A DNA stretch of 64,000 nucleotides from UBA8296 sp031581145 (GTDB lineage Bacteria; Bacteroidota; Rhodothermia; Balneolales; Balneolaceae), in NCBI GenBank assembly GCA_031581145.1, contig JAVLBP010000002.1, positions 1-64,000 on the forward strand, read 5' to 3'. Position 1 is the first letter of the stretch; every line of letters starts with the position of its first letter. Under the pieces are notes generated by a model, which searched no databases, was not told the origin of the DNA, and saw only the letters and a program-made list of their open reading frames with translations. Below are positions 32,890 to 42,240 of the stretch, piece by piece. The translations under genes and the position numbers were made by a program.

Positions 32890-33729
32890 TTAGATTAGCA
32901 AGAGCATACCGCCTGCCATTGCCACCATCGTCACGTCTTCGACAATAGTCACGACGCTCATGGGCAAGTCAAACACATCACCAAGGCATGCACATTGAAT
33001 CTTTTTCTTGTTAAGATTGCTCTCTATCACACCCAAGCTACTTACCCCGAGAACAATCACCGTTGCCCAATTCGTAAAGATTGGGGCAGCGTTTGTGAGG
33101 TAGAGGAGCCCAAGAGCTAATTCCACAAAAGGGTAGATGAAGCCCCACGCTGGGAATTTACGCGCAATCCAGTCATACATTCGATAGGATGAGGCAAAGC
33201 CAGATATATTGAGCAGCTTGAAAAAGGAGAACGCAAGGAAAAAACCTGCCATAAAATGACGCATCCATAGCATGGGCTCTAATGTGGCGAGTCCAGCCAT
33301 AGGTTGTGTCGGATCGATCTGAACCATTGTACTCGTCAGCGCAATGAATCCCACAATCAACAATAGTGGCTTGTATGTCTCAATGAATCCCCTCTGTTGA
33401 GCTGGTTCCCTCGCAGATACCGCATGGGCTGAATTCACATCAGCTGTTTTCGGGGGATCGCCAGGCAATGGCTTCTCTATAGATGGATTTTCTAAAGATG
33501 GGTTCTCTATAGCTGGATTATCAACAACATTGTAGGGGCCAGCTTTCGCCACAATGCGTTTAACCTCCGAGACATCCAAAGGCTCCCCTTCATATTGCAC
33601 CAAGACCTGCGAAGGCTCCAAGCTTACCTTTGCACTGACAAATCGTTTATCCTCATCGAATTGTTGCTGAACCTTTGCAACACACCCATTACAGGTCATC
33701 CCTTCGATCGCATATACTTCTGACATCAT
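32890..33729 (-). CDS. HMA heavy-metal domain fused to a MauE/DoxX-like membrane domain
   Basis: A 279-residue membrane protein. Residues 3-75 form a heavy-metal-associated domain with the Cu(I)-binding MTCNGC (Cys13, Cys16). A linker of five-residue repeats (NPAIE, NPSLE, NPSIE; DNA repeat at 33476-33520) follows, then four hydrophobic helices from about 120 to 279 resembling MauE/DoxX-type proteins with a CACLGD motif near the end. The fusion is frequent in Bacteroidota near copper genes; metal or thiol relay across the inner membrane is inferred. Its start lies 4 bases after the sugar dehydrogenase stop. Confidence 0.85.
   Translation of the reverse strand: MMSEVYAIEGMTCNGCVAKVQQQFDEDKRFVSAKVSLEPSQVLVQYEGEPLDVSEVKRIVAKAGPYNVVDNPAIENPSLENPSIEKPLPGDPPKTADVNSAHAVSAREPAQQRGFIETYKPLLLIVGFIALTSTMVQIDPTQPMAGLATLEPMLWMRHFMAGFFLAFSFFKLLNISGFASSYRMYDWIARKFPAWGFIYPFVELALGLLYLTNAAPIFTNWATVIVLGVSSLGVIESNLNKKKIQCACLGDVFDLPMSVVTIVEDVTMVAMAGGMLLLI
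33476..33520. repeat. Tandem repeat, 15-base period, three units, in coding sequence
   Basis: Units begin at 33476, 33491 and 33506 (tctatagatggattt, tctaaagatgggttc, tctatagctggatta) and encode the five-residue repeats of the linker in the HMA protein. Confidence 0.85.
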
Positions 33730-33733
33730 TGAA

Positions 33734-34924
33734 TTATTTATTTATGGCAATTTCGTCATTCTTAGGTACGAGCCTCATGAGATAACTTGGCCCTTCTGCA
33801 AGAACATAAAGGTATCCATCTGGGCCCATTTCAAGCTCACGAATACGCCCTATACCTTCCAAAAAACGCTCTTCAGAGACAAACTGTTCCTCTTCAAGAC
33901 CAACACGCACCAACATTTGATACTTAAGTGCACCCACCATTAACGCACCCGACCACCCTTCATATCGGTCTCCTTGAACAAATTCCATCCCAGAGGGTGC
34001 AATAGACGGATCCCAATAATGAAGTGGGGTCTCCATCCCTTCTCGCTCTGTTTCTGTGGATATAATAGAATTATCATAATCGATACCATAGGTCACAACT
34101 GGCCACCCATAATTTGCCCCTTTGCGGATAATGTTAATCTCGTCACCCCCCTTGGGTCCATGCTCATGAGTCCAGATTTTCCCTGTTTCTGGGTGCATCG
34201 CCATCCCTTGAGGGTTGCGGTGACCATAGCTATAAATTGTGGGAATAGCCTCAGGATTCTCAACAAAGGGGTTATCCTCAGGAACCCGGCCATCATCATG
34301 GAACCGGTAGACATTGCCTGCTGCATTGCTAAGGTCTTGAGATTGATCCATTCTGCCACGATCACCAATCGATAAGTACACAAAGCCTTCTTCATCAAAC
34401 TCAATCCGTCCGGCAAAGTGGACCCGACTCCGCGTTGGTGGGTCTGCGGCAAAAAGCTCTTCTTGATCCATGAGTTTTGCAGGCATGCTTGAGGCATCCA
34501 ATCGTGCACGCATCAGTGCGGTATGACCTCCACCACGACCGGGTTTGGAGTAACTTATATAGATCCAGCCGTTGTCTTCAACATTAGGATGAGGTTCAAT
34601 ATCAAGCAATCCACCCTGGCCTACATCATACACCTCAGGGACACCCTCAACAGGTTCAGGGTCCATGACCCCTTCACGGTAGAGCTGAAGCCTTCCATCA
34701 CGCTCTGTGAGCAGGGTTTGACCATTTGGCAAAAAAGCCATCCCCCAGGGCAGCTCAATGGTATCGCTTAGTGTATCTAGATGGAATGTTTGAAGCTCGG
34801 TTTGGATGGGCTCAGAAAGACGCTCGAAAGTAGGAAAATGGCTTGATTGAGCACTTGATGGTGACCACATGCCAACCAGGCTCAACACAAGGGCCTGGCA
34901 AAAGATCAAATGATATGATTTCAT
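33734..34924 (-). CDS. PQQ-dependent sugar (aldose) dehydrogenase-like protein
   Basis: Exported six-bladed propeller of the glucose/sorbosone dehydrogenase family (YliI/Asd-like). A signal peptide (about 1-25, ending S-S-A-Q) precedes LPWGMAFLPNGQTLLTERDG, GQGGLLDIEPHPN, the calcium/PQQ-site region HFAGRIEFDEEGFVYLSIGDRG, SYGHRNPQGMAMHP, HEHGPKGGDEIN and GANYGWP. These are the diagnostic blocks. Length (396) is normal. The enzyme oxidises sugars in the periplasm if PQQ is available; no pqq genes are in the window. Confidence 0.93.
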   Translation of the reverse strand: MKSYHLIFCQALVLSLVGMWSPSSAQSSHFPTFERLSEPIQTELQTFHLDTLSDTIELPWGMAFLPNGQTLLTERDGRLQLYREGVMDPEPVEGVPEVYDVGQGGLLDIEPHPNVEDNGWIYISYSKPGRGGGHTALMRARLDASSMPAKLMDQEELFAADPPTRSRVHFAGRIEFDEEGFVYLSIGDRGRMDQSQDLSNAAGNVYRFHDDGRVPEDNPFVENPEAIPTIYSYGHRNPQGMAMHPETGKIWTHEHGPKGGDEINIIRKGANYGWPVVTYGIDYDNSIISTETEREGMETPLHYWDPSIAPSGMEFVQGDRYEGWSGALMVGALKYQMLVRVGLEEEQFVSEERFLEGIGRIRELEMGPDGYLYVLAEGPSYLMRLVPKNDEIAINK

Positions 34925-34992
34925 AGGGGTAAAATGAGTGTTTAACTGGTTATGAATGAATAGGTCTTTAGAGTGTACTACACCAAATACGG

Positions 34993-36096
34993 TTATACAT
35001 CAATGAATTGCTCAATCGGAACATGGTTTTTGAACAATTCAATGGCTCGATTCACTTTCCATTGAGTATTGGTATTAATCTTTACCTCAATCCGGCTTAT
35101 CATTACCACGGCGTCATACGTTTCATATTGTGTGGCAAGAATGGGAATGCGATTATCCATAATGTAGGGATGATCAAACTCATCTGGGGTGTACTGCGAC
35201 CCATCACGACTATCCCCCGTCACAACAATCCCCGCAATCGGTACGCGTTCCAACTCTAGTTCGCGACTTTTTTCAATCATTAACTCGAGCGATTCCTTGA
35301 AGCGGTGTGGGTTGACAACGAGCAAAATGCCATCCAAGTGGTCAACCAAATCGATGTCAATCAGTGATCCAGCAAGATAATCTTGCACCTTGTTGAGCAA
35401 CCCCTCAGGGTGCAGTAAACATCGCCCTCGAATTGCATCTTGGACCGTATAAAGAATAGGATACGAGAGTGTGGGGTCATAGGGAATATAGCCAAGCACA
35501 GGGATGCCTAACTGTTTGAGACGGGGTCCAAGTATGGCTTGAACCTCCTCCATTTTTTCCTGTTTCACCTTATTGATGATGACCCCATGAACGGGCACTC
35601 CCGCTTTTTCGAAAAGCCCAAGATTGAGTGTGATTTGATCGAGTGTATTGCCAACACCCCCTTCCACAACAAGAATGGCTCGTGAGCCTAGCACTTTGGC
35701 AACCTCGGCGTTGGATAGATCAACAACACTCCCTACCCCAACATGACCCGTTCCTTCAAAGATCACCACATCGTGAATGGATTGAAGGTGATTTGCTGCA
35801 TGGAGTATATCCTCTTTGAAATCAAAGCCTGAGGGGTCGCGCAGGTACTGCTTCGTGACGCCAGAGGCTAAAATAACCGGGCTGTGTACCTTTGGCTCCA
35901 GCTCAAAATCGAGGAGCTTTTCAAAGAGGACACAATCCTTGTCGGCCATTTTGCCATGGACCTCTACATGCTTTTGGCCAATGGGCTTGCAGTACCCCAC
36001 GTTATAGCCCTGAGCTTGAAGATTCGCCGCTAAACCAAGCGTCGTTGTGGTTTTACCCTGATGCTGACCGGTTCCAGCGACAAAGAAAATAGGCAT
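34993..36096 (-). CDS. BioD-like P-loop/DRTGG domain protein (PtaN-like)
   Basis: A 367-residue cytoplasmic protein with two parts. Residues 1-215 are a dethiobiotin-synthetase-like P-loop domain with AGTGQHQGKTTTTLGLA (Walker A) and IFEGTGHVGVGSVVDLSNA. Residues about 220-335 are a DRTGG domain. This is the arrangement found at the N-terminus of long phosphotransacetylases, but the catalytic PTA domain is missing, so it stands as a separate regulator-like protein as in other Bacteroidota and cyanobacteria. Function is unproven. The DUF2911 gene precedes it by 15 bases. Confidence 0.82.
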   Translation of the reverse strand: MPIFFVAGTGQHQGKTTTTLGLAANLQAQGYNVGYCKPIGQKHVEVHGKMADKDCVLFEKLLDFELEPKVHSPVILASGVTKQYLRDPSGFDFKEDILHAANHLQSIHDVVIFEGTGHVGVGSVVDLSNAEVAKVLGSRAILVVEGGVGNTLDQITLNLGLFEKAGVPVHGVIINKVKQEKMEEVQAILGPRLKQLGIPVLGYIPYDPTLSYPILYTVQDAIRGRCLLHPEGLLNKVQDYLAGSLIDIDLVDHLDGILLVVNPHRFKESLELMIEKSRELELERVPIAGIVVTGDSRDGSQYTPDEFDHPYIMDNRIPILATQYETYDAVVMISRIEVKINTNTQWKVNRAIELFKNHVPIEQFIDV

Positions 36097-36111
36097 TGAA
36101 TGAAGTTTTGA

Positions 36112-36711
36112 CTATTGAGCAAGCTCTATATTGAAAGGTACTTTTAGAGATTCCCAATGCAAAAAGGCGGTCGCTCCTGATGGGTTAATCTCATCAAATC
36201 CATAGAGCAACCACTCCTGGAATGGCGCTTCGACAGGAGTCACAGTAATGCGCAACGCATCTTCATCCACATTATAGCCAAAACTGCCCCACTGGTCAGA
36301 CTCGTTGTTAAACGCAATCACCCATTCATCGGCCGAAGGGAACATATGAATGCCGTACGTGCCCGCAGGTAAGGTTTCTCCTTCAATAAGTAGATCCTGA
36401 GTCGTGGAAAAGGTTGTGTTTTCATTTGCACCTGCTCTCCATGGCGTGGCATCTACATCGTCTGGGGAGACAAAAGGGACAAGCTCACCCCATACGGTTC
36501 GCCCTTTCACCCCAGGACGGCTAAATGTGAACGTTAGTTCTGCCGTATCGCCCACATATTGTGTGATTACAGCCGTTTGACTGGCACGTACTTCTGATTC
36601 TTGGGCCATTGCAACGCCTGGCAAAAGTTGAAGAATCACAAAAAGAGCGCCAACGATTGCAGCGGGGAATACTGACTTGGAGGAAAGATGTGTGGAGTTA
36701 ATTTGAGCCAT
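36112..36711 (-). CDS. DUF2911 domain exported protein
   Basis: A 199-residue secreted protein with a signal peptide (about 10-35, ending V-A-M-A-Q). The DUF2911 domain shows VWGELVPFVSPDDV, WRAGANENTTF, GETLPAGTYGIHMFP, WVIAFNNESDQWGSF and FLHWESLKVPF, which are the recurrent blocks of this family. It is probably periplasmic, has no known enzyme activity and is common in marine Bacteroidota. It lies 15 bases upstream of the DRTGG gene. Confidence 0.93.
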   Translation of the reverse strand: MAQINSTHLSSKSVFPAAIVGALFVILQLLPGVAMAQESEVRASQTAVITQYVGDTAELTFTFSRPGVKGRTVWGELVPFVSPDDVDATPWRAGANENTTFSTTQDLLIEGETLPAGTYGIHMFPSADEWVIAFNNESDQWGSFGYNVDEDALRITVTPVEAPFQEWLLYGFDEINPSGATAFLHWESLKVPFNIELAQ

Positions 36712-36786
36712 AAATAAGGGCTAATTTGGATTTAATAATTTGATTTTTGCTTAACCTTAACACATAAATCGATGCATCGGTTCAAC

Positions 36787-37989
36787 TTAGTTCGTTTTCA
36801 TTCTCAGTTTAATAAAGATTGAGGAGAAAAGGGTCAATCCAGCAATCGTAAAAATTGCGACCTCCATAGAGATTGTATCGGCCAGGATGCCTGTGAGAAT
36901 CGCTCCAAAGACATACCCTAAATCTCGCCATAATCGGAAAATCCCAATGGAGGAAGCGCGCTGTTGAGGGTGTGTATTATCGGCAATCGCAGCGAGAAAT
37001 GTGGGGTAGACGGCCGCGGTGCCAAGTCCCAAAACCACACTTAGAAACGTCATGGAAGCAAACGTTGAAGCAAGAGGAAATCCAGCAATCGCTATGGCTT
37101 GACCTAGCATTCCCCAAAAAAGAATCTGTTTTTTTGGGAGTTTATCGGCTGCAGCTCCTGTAAACAATTGTCCCAAACCCCAGACTGCCGGATAAATGGC
37201 GACCAAGCTGGCAATCTCCTGAATGGAGAACCCTTTTGAGGCTAATAGAAGCGGGAAGATGCCCCAAATCATCCCATCATTGAGGTTGTTGATTAGACCC
37301 GCTTGTGTAATAGAGCCAAGATTTGGGTGTTTGAACGTGGTTTCACGGAAAATATTTGTGAGCATCGGTTGTGTGGACGATTTTGTCTCAGCCTGAACAT
37401 GACCTGCTGTATCTGCGACAAACAGAAGCGTCAAGAAAAAGCCTGCAACAACAAATCCTATACCGAGGTAGAATGGAACCGGGCGTAGTCCGTACTCCGA
37501 GGCCAACCAGCCCGTTAGGAACGCAACGAGACCTACCGCCATATACCCTGCCGATTCATTAAACCCCATGGCCAGCCCTCGCTGTTTTTCGCCTACGAGG
37601 TCAATTTTCATCACTACTGTACTACTCCAGGCCAAGCCTTGATTAATGCCCAACAACACATTTGCAGCTATAACCCACCCCCACGAAGGGGCAAACATCA
37701 ACATGAGCGGAACAGGCGCACCCACAATCCATCCTATCAGAAGCAGGTTTTTTCGGCCAATCTGGTTGGCAAACGCTCCTGCATAGTAGTTGCTCAGGGC
37801 TTTGGTCAATCCAAAGACAGCAATGAATGACAAAATGGCTGTTTTGGCTGCCAGGCCAAACTCCTGCTCGGCTAGTTCGGGCAGGATCGCTCGCTCAAGG
37901 CCTACCATCCCTCCGACGAATGCATTAATCAGAACAAGAAGTGAAAACTGTACGCCGTTTTGCCGGAGTCCTAATGTGGGTTGGGTCAT
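36787..37989 (-). CDS. MFS transporter
   Basis: A 400-residue inner-membrane carrier with twelve predicted helices. It has motif A-like NQIGRKNLLLIGW and a second-half AADKLPKKQILFWG, plus VLGINQGLAWSSTVVMKIDLVGEKQRGLAMG. The substrate is unknown. Its start is 25 bases from the Fic gene stop, on the same strand. No partner gene suggests a job. Confidence 0.85.
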   Translation of the reverse strand: MTQPTLGLRQNGVQFSLLVLINAFVGGMVGLERAILPELAEQEFGLAAKTAILSFIAVFGLTKALSNYYAGAFANQIGRKNLLLIGWIVGAPVPLMLMFAPSWGWVIAANVLLGINQGLAWSSTVVMKIDLVGEKQRGLAMGFNESAGYMAVGLVAFLTGWLASEYGLRPVPFYLGIGFVVAGFFLTLLFVADTAGHVQAETKSSTQPMLTNIFRETTFKHPNLGSITQAGLINNLNDGMIWGIFPLLLASKGFSIQEIASLVAIYPAVWGLGQLFTGAAADKLPKKQILFWGMLGQAIAIAGFPLASTFASMTFLSVVLGLGTAAVYPTFLAAIADNTHPQQRASSIGIFRLWRDLGYVFGAILTGILADTISMEVAIFTIAGLTLFSSIFIKLRMKTN

Positions 37990-38014
37990 ATTTGTGGAAT
38001 GGGGGAAACCTAAA

Positions 38015-39085
38015 TTAAAAATAGGTCTTCACAGCGAATTCGAATTGATCGATAAAGATGGTTTTGAATGCCGAGATGTTATTCTGCTCGTAAAAAAGGA
38101 GCATCGCTTTTTTGTACTCAACAGAATCAATTGTTCGAAAAGAAATTGGACAATAATTATTCATTATAAGACATGCATTACTCACAATGCGGGCGGTTCT
38201 TTTATTGCCATCCTCAAACGGTTGAATGTAGGACAGCAAAACAAGTAACAACAGCGCCTTTTCGAATACCCTTTGCTTCGAGTTCACCAAGTCACATAAT
38301 TCTTGCATGGCTTCTCTTATCTGATATTCATTATCCAATGGCTTGTAGTTTGTTCCTGATATACCAACTCTATTGGTTCTGATGTTTCTTTCGACCTCTA
38401 AGTCCTTTGTTAGAATACCATGTATATCCTCTATACGGTTTACCCTGATAGGATCGAGATAATCAGGGTGCTCCACTATAAAATCTAACGCTTCTTTGTG
38501 ATTGAGAAGCATGGTGGCTTCCGCCTGGGTTTTCCCTTCTGCAGTCTGTTTATCTCTGAGTAACCGCTCCGTTTCCAAAAGAGAGTAGGTATTACCCTCT
38601 ATCTGTGAAGATTTCCAGCTTAGATCTATAGCCAGCCTTTCTAACTCTTTCTGATATTGAGCATCAGATAATGAATTGATATTAGCAAGAAAGCGGCTTT
38701 GAAGGTTATCAAGCTTCTCCAGTTCATTCTTACTGAATAATTCTACTGTCGGTAAAGTCCCAGAAATGAGGTCAAAATTGAATGATTCGAGTATCTCTCG
38801 TTCATCAATCTCATACTCAAAGTATGTCACTACATCCATAGGCTTGGTTATAGCAAATGCAGGGCTAATTCTATATCTAGTCGATTTACCCTGACCTTCA
38901 ATCTCAACAAAGTGAGACTCGTGTAACTTTTTTAGGCGCCTCTTTATCGTAGCATAACCAATATCGGGCGCGACTTTTTCGTGGATCTCCTTGGAAGAAC
39001 TCAATGGATTCCTAACAAGAAAGTCAATGATGTTTTGATCCAATGCGTTCATTTGTAGATCATTAGCAATGCTGTTGTAGCTCAA
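38015..39085 (-). CDS. Fic family protein with N-terminal winged helix and altered Fic motif
   Basis: A 356-residue protein. Residues about 12-75 form a winged-helix DNA-binding domain (KEIHEKVAPDIGYATIKRRL). Residues 155-168 carry the Fic auto-inhibition motif S-x-x-x-E-G (SSQIEGN). The Fic core motif at 288-299 reads QPFEDGNKRTAR: the catalytic histidine of HxFxxGN(G/K)R is a glutamine, and the GNKR end is Doc-like. Classic Fic enzymes transfer AMP or other nucleotide groups, which need that histidine. The gene is visibly more AT-rich than mnmE upstream and the MFS gene downstream, suggesting acquisition by transfer. No antitoxin gene is seen beside it. Confidence 0.88.
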   Translation of the reverse strand: MSYNSIANDLQMNALDQNIIDFLVRNPLSSSKEIHEKVAPDIGYATIKRRLKKLHESHFVEIEGQGKSTRYRISPAFAITKPMDVVTYFEYEIDEREILESFNFDLISGTLPTVELFSKNELEKLDNLQSRFLANINSLSDAQYQKELERLAIDLSWKSSQIEGNTYSLLETERLLRDKQTAEGKTQAEATMLLNHKEALDFIVEHPDYLDPIRVNRIEDIHGILTKDLEVERNIRTNRVGISGTNYKPLDNEYQIREAMQELCDLVNSKQRVFEKALLLLVLLSYIQPFEDGNKRTARIVSNACLIMNNYCPISFRTIDSVEYKKAMLLFYEQNNISAFKTIFIDQFEFAVKTYF

Positions 39086-39126
39086 AGTGTCGTGGTAATG
39101 AGCTTCAATGTAAGAATAATTGAGCT

Positions 39127-40548
39127 TTATTTTCCGATACAGAATCGGCTGAAGATCGAGTCCAACACATCCTCATTGGAGATGGCTCCTGTAATGAGCC
39201 CAAACTGTTGAATCGCTCCACGCAGATCAATGGCAATGAGATCCCCAGGAAGAGATTGATCTAGTCCTTGGATAGCTGACTGGATGTGCGCCTGTGCATC
39301 GGTGAGGGCTTGACGGTGACGGCTGGAGGTGACGAGTGTCGATTCCTCGTTGAGATATTCGGCTTGCAGTGTGCGCTCAATCATGAGATCAGAAAGGGCC
39401 CCGAGCCGTGACGCATCCGGGGTGGTGAGATTGAGCGATAAATCCCAGTTACCTACGTCTATGGTTGGGTCTTTCGCATGATCTTGATGCGTCAACACGC
39501 GAATCACGGGCGCTTTGGTGTCCTCCATGAGTTCTTGAAAAGCAACTTCTTCGGGGTCTAGTGGTTTGGATTGATCTTTGACCCAAACAATGAGGTCGGC
39601 ATCGCGCATAGCGGCTTGCGAACGCTTGACCCCTTCCGCCTCAATCTCATCATCTGTTGCACGAATCCCAGCTGTGTCAATCAACCGAAAATAGACGCCG
39701 TCAATCGAAAAATCGGCCTCGACGGTATCTCGAGTGGTTCCCGCGGTGGGTGAAACAATCGCACGATTTTGGCCAATTAAAGCATTGAGCAGCGTCGATT
39801 TGCCCGCATTAGGCTGTCCTAGGATGGCGGTTTTGATCCCATCACGAATCAGGCGACCCGTTTCGTAGGTGTCCAACAGGTGGCCACACCCTTGGTCTAA
39901 ATCTGTGAGCAGCGTTCGAAGACGTTCTTTATCGGCGAATTCAACATCCTCTTCTGAGAAATCAAGCTCAAGCTCCACCATCGCTGTCGTATCTATCAGT
40001 GCCTGGCGAAAAGCATACACCTTTTCACCCAATGCACCCGTGAGTTGTTGCCGCGCAGCACGCAGACCTTGCTCACTTTTGGCATGAATCATCTCAGCCA
40101 CCGCCTCCGCCTGAGAGAGATCCATCTTGCCATTCATAAACGAGCGGTGGGTAAATTCACCTGGTTTTGCCGCATCCAGCCCGGCAGCAAGTAGCGCTTC
40201 ATACACCGATTGTGTCACTAAATACCCTCCATGACACGTGATTTCGACACTGTCTTCTCCCGTAAAACTAGATGGCGCCACAAATTTTGCGACCATGACC
40301 TCGTCCACAAACTGTTGGGTCACCGGATGGCTCAACTTTGCATAATGGACGGTGTGACTTGGCGCTTGGGTGAGCTTATCGGTTTTGAAACATGCCTGAA
40401 CCCGCTCAAAGACACCGCGCCCTGAGGCACGAATGACGGCTAGGCCCGCATTACCGGGCGCTGTGGCGATAGCGACGATGGGATGAGCTTGTGTCGTAGG
40501 CTCAGACGGCGAATCAAGACTGTGATGTGAGCCCTCGTTACTTGACAT
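39127..40548 (-). CDS. mnmE: tRNA modification GTPase MnmE
   Basis: With MnmG it makes the 5-carboxymethylaminomethyl group on U34 of certain tRNAs. Residues ~24-140 are the formyl-THF-binding N-domain (IVAIATAPGNAGLAVIRASG, GEFTHRSFMNGKMDLSQAEA). The G domain inserted in the helical part has GQPNAGKSTLLNAL and DTAGIR, and the protein ends with the invariant FCIGK. Length (473) is normal. It overlaps the upstream POT transporter gene by 11 bases. Confidence 0.98.
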   Translation of the reverse strand: MSSNEGSHHSLDSPSEPTTQAHPIVAIATAPGNAGLAVIRASGRGVFERVQACFKTDKLTQAPSHTVHYAKLSHPVTQQFVDEVMVAKFVAPSSFTGEDSVEITCHGGYLVTQSVYEALLAAGLDAAKPGEFTHRSFMNGKMDLSQAEAVAEMIHAKSEQGLRAARQQLTGALGEKVYAFRQALIDTTAMVELELDFSEEDVEFADKERLRTLLTDLDQGCGHLLDTYETGRLIRDGIKTAILGQPNAGKSTLLNALIGQNRAIVSPTAGTTRDTVEADFSIDGVYFRLIDTAGIRATDDEIEAEGVKRSQAAMRDADLIVWVKDQSKPLDPEEVAFQELMEDTKAPVIRVLTHQDHAKDPTIDVGNWDLSLNLTTPDASRLGALSDLMIERTLQAEYLNEESTLVTSSRHRQALTDAQAHIQSAIQGLDQSLPGDLIAIDLRGAIQQFGLITGAISNEDVLDSIFSRFCIGK

Positions 40549-42028
40549 CCCCCATCAATTTCTGGACAAAGGGTGAGGCAAGCAATGCAACGACACCCGC
40601 GCCGCCAACAAACATGGCCACTTGACCGAATAATGCCGTGGGTGCCTCTGATTCTAGTGTTCCGGCAAGAAGTCCTGCGATGAGATTACCCAGAGCCGCG
40701 GCGACAAACCAAATTCCCATCATTTGACCCACACGACTTTTGGGCGCGAGTTTTGTCATGGATGAGAGCCCCACAGGCGATAGACACAGCTCTCCGCAGG
40801 TATGGAAAAAATAGGTAACAACGAGCCAACTCATCCCAACTTGATTGGTTGCACTCGCATTGGCAGATCCCCAGGATAGAACAAAGAACCCTATCGCCAG
40901 CCCAAGCAGACCCATTGCAAATTTCACAGGAATCGGAGGGTTGGCATGCATTCGATCGAGTGTCGTCCAAAGGATGCCGAACAAGGGTGCCAATAGGATA
41001 ATGAAGAAGGAGTTCACAGACTGCAACCAACTTGGGGGCACGTCAAAGGTGCCTAATGAAAGGTCTGTGAGCTCACGCGCGAAAAGATTCATCGACGAGC
41101 CTGCCTGCTCAAAGCCTGACCAAAACAGTGCTGCAAGGATGAACAACCAAAAAATGACGCCTAGTCTCTTTTTTTCCTCACCATTATGCCCACCAAAAAA
41201 GGTGACATAGCCAAAGTATCCGAGTGTGATGAGTACAGCGACGACGCCAAGATTGGCCGCAATCGAAGTGATCTCAATATCGATCACTCCAGTACTCATC
41301 AGGCTTCCAAGAGTAATAATCCCCGCAGCAAAAGCTGAGGCTATGGCATAAAAAGAGCGAGTTCGTTTGGCCACAGTCTCCGGTGCATCTTCGGTCACAA
41401 ATTCACCCGCTGTGCCCATCCACGACTCACCCCATTTGAAAAAGATAAGACCCAACACCATCCCAATTCCTGCAAGTCCAAAGCCAAAATGCCAATGGGT
41501 TTCAGCAAGCCATCCACAAAGCAACGGTCCTGCGAAGCCCCCAATATTAATCCCCATGTAAAAAATGGAAAAACCTGCATCGCGTCTTGCTCCACCTTCC
41601 GGGTAGAGATCCCCAACCACGGTACTCACATTGGGCTTGAGTAGCCCCGTCCCCACAACGATAAGTGCAAGACCTGCAAAAAACGTCGCATCACTTGGAA
41701 TCGCCATACTAAAGTGACCCGCCGCAATGATGATTCCCCCTATGAAAACGGCCTTTCGCTGGCCCCAGAGATTATCTGCAACCCAGCCACCCGGCAGTGA
41801 AAGGATATAGACGAAAAAGGTATAGAGGCCATAAATCGCCGTGGCTTCGGCAACACCAAGACCCATTCCTGGATTGGCACCTACGGTTTCTGCGGTCATG
41901 TAGAGGACCAGCAGGGCACGCATTCCATAGTAACTGAAACGCTCCCATAATTCGGTAAAAAACAGGGCCGCTAGACCTTTTGGGTGTCCAAAGAACGATG
42001 TGTCCTCGGTTGCGATAGAATTTTGCAT
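40538..42028 (-). CDS. POT family proton-coupled peptide transporter
   Basis: Inner-membrane importer of di- and tripeptides. It has the family start GHPKGLAALFFTELWERFSYYGMRALLVLY, then GGWVADNLWGQRKAVFIGG and IFYMGINIGGFAGPLLCGW (a variant of the PTR2 motif), then SPVGLSSMTKLAPKSRVGQMMG. The ATG at 42028 is chosen over an in-frame GTG at 42079 because the latter lies inside a terminator hairpin (42067-42101). From this start the length (496) fits the family. The 3' end overlaps mnmE by 11 bases. Confidence 0.94.
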   Translation of the reverse strand: MQNSIATEDTSFFGHPKGLAALFFTELWERFSYYGMRALLVLYMTAETVGANPGMGLGVAEATAIYGLYTFFVYILSLPGGWVADNLWGQRKAVFIGGIIIAAGHFSMAIPSDATFFAGLALIVVGTGLLKPNVSTVVGDLYPEGGARRDAGFSIFYMGINIGGFAGPLLCGWLAETHWHFGFGLAGIGMVLGLIFFKWGESWMGTAGEFVTEDAPETVAKRTRSFYAIASAFAAGIITLGSLMSTGVIDIEITSIAANLGVVAVLITLGYFGYVTFFGGHNGEEKKRLGVIFWLFILAALFWSGFEQAGSSMNLFARELTDLSLGTFDVPPSWLQSVNSFFIILLAPLFGILWTTLDRMHANPPIPVKFAMGLLGLAIGFFVLSWGSANASATNQVGMSWLVVTYFFHTCGELCLSPVGLSSMTKLAPKSRVGQMMGIWFVAAALGNLIAGLLAGTLESEAPTALFGQVAMFVGGAGVVALLASPFVQKLMGDVK

Positions 42029-42066
42029 AATCTGTGGGATAATGTGCGGGGAAATCCATCCTAAAC

Positions 42067-42101
42067 AAAAAAGGGGCACTGTCTATCAGTTCCCCTTTTT
42101 T
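42067..42101 (-). terminator. Rho-independent terminator downstream of the Spy-like gene
   Basis: aaaaaagggg (42067-42076) pairs perfectly with cccctttttt (42092-42101) around a 15-base loop. On the minus strand it follows the Spy-like gene by about 140 bases and precedes the POT gene; the A and T flanks would let it work in both directions. Confidence 0.88.
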
Positions 42102-42119
42102 AGAACATTATGCAAATGT

Positions 42120-42176
42120 AACCGATTGCCAACGAACCACCAAGCTTGTGGGTGGTGTCAAACGTTGTTGGCGGTT
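42120..42176. other. Large imperfect stem-loop in the gap after the Spy-like gene
   Basis: aaccg pairs with cggtt, the inner gccaacg with cgttg..ggc, and the centre accacc with ggtggt, giving a nested stem of nearly 60 bases. It lies between the Spy-like stop and the terminator. It could be a 3'-untranslated structure, a small RNA or a remnant repeat. Confidence 0.5.
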
Positions 42177-42240
42177 CTAAGTAGGTTCATCGCAATGGTG
42201 CGCGCTCAATCTCGAGGCAGCCTCTTTGCAGTTCGTTTGA

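Noticed and set aside
42029..42079. Longer start of the POT transporter (GTG at 42079)
   Set aside because: It lies in the loop of a terminator and adds residues unlike the family start.
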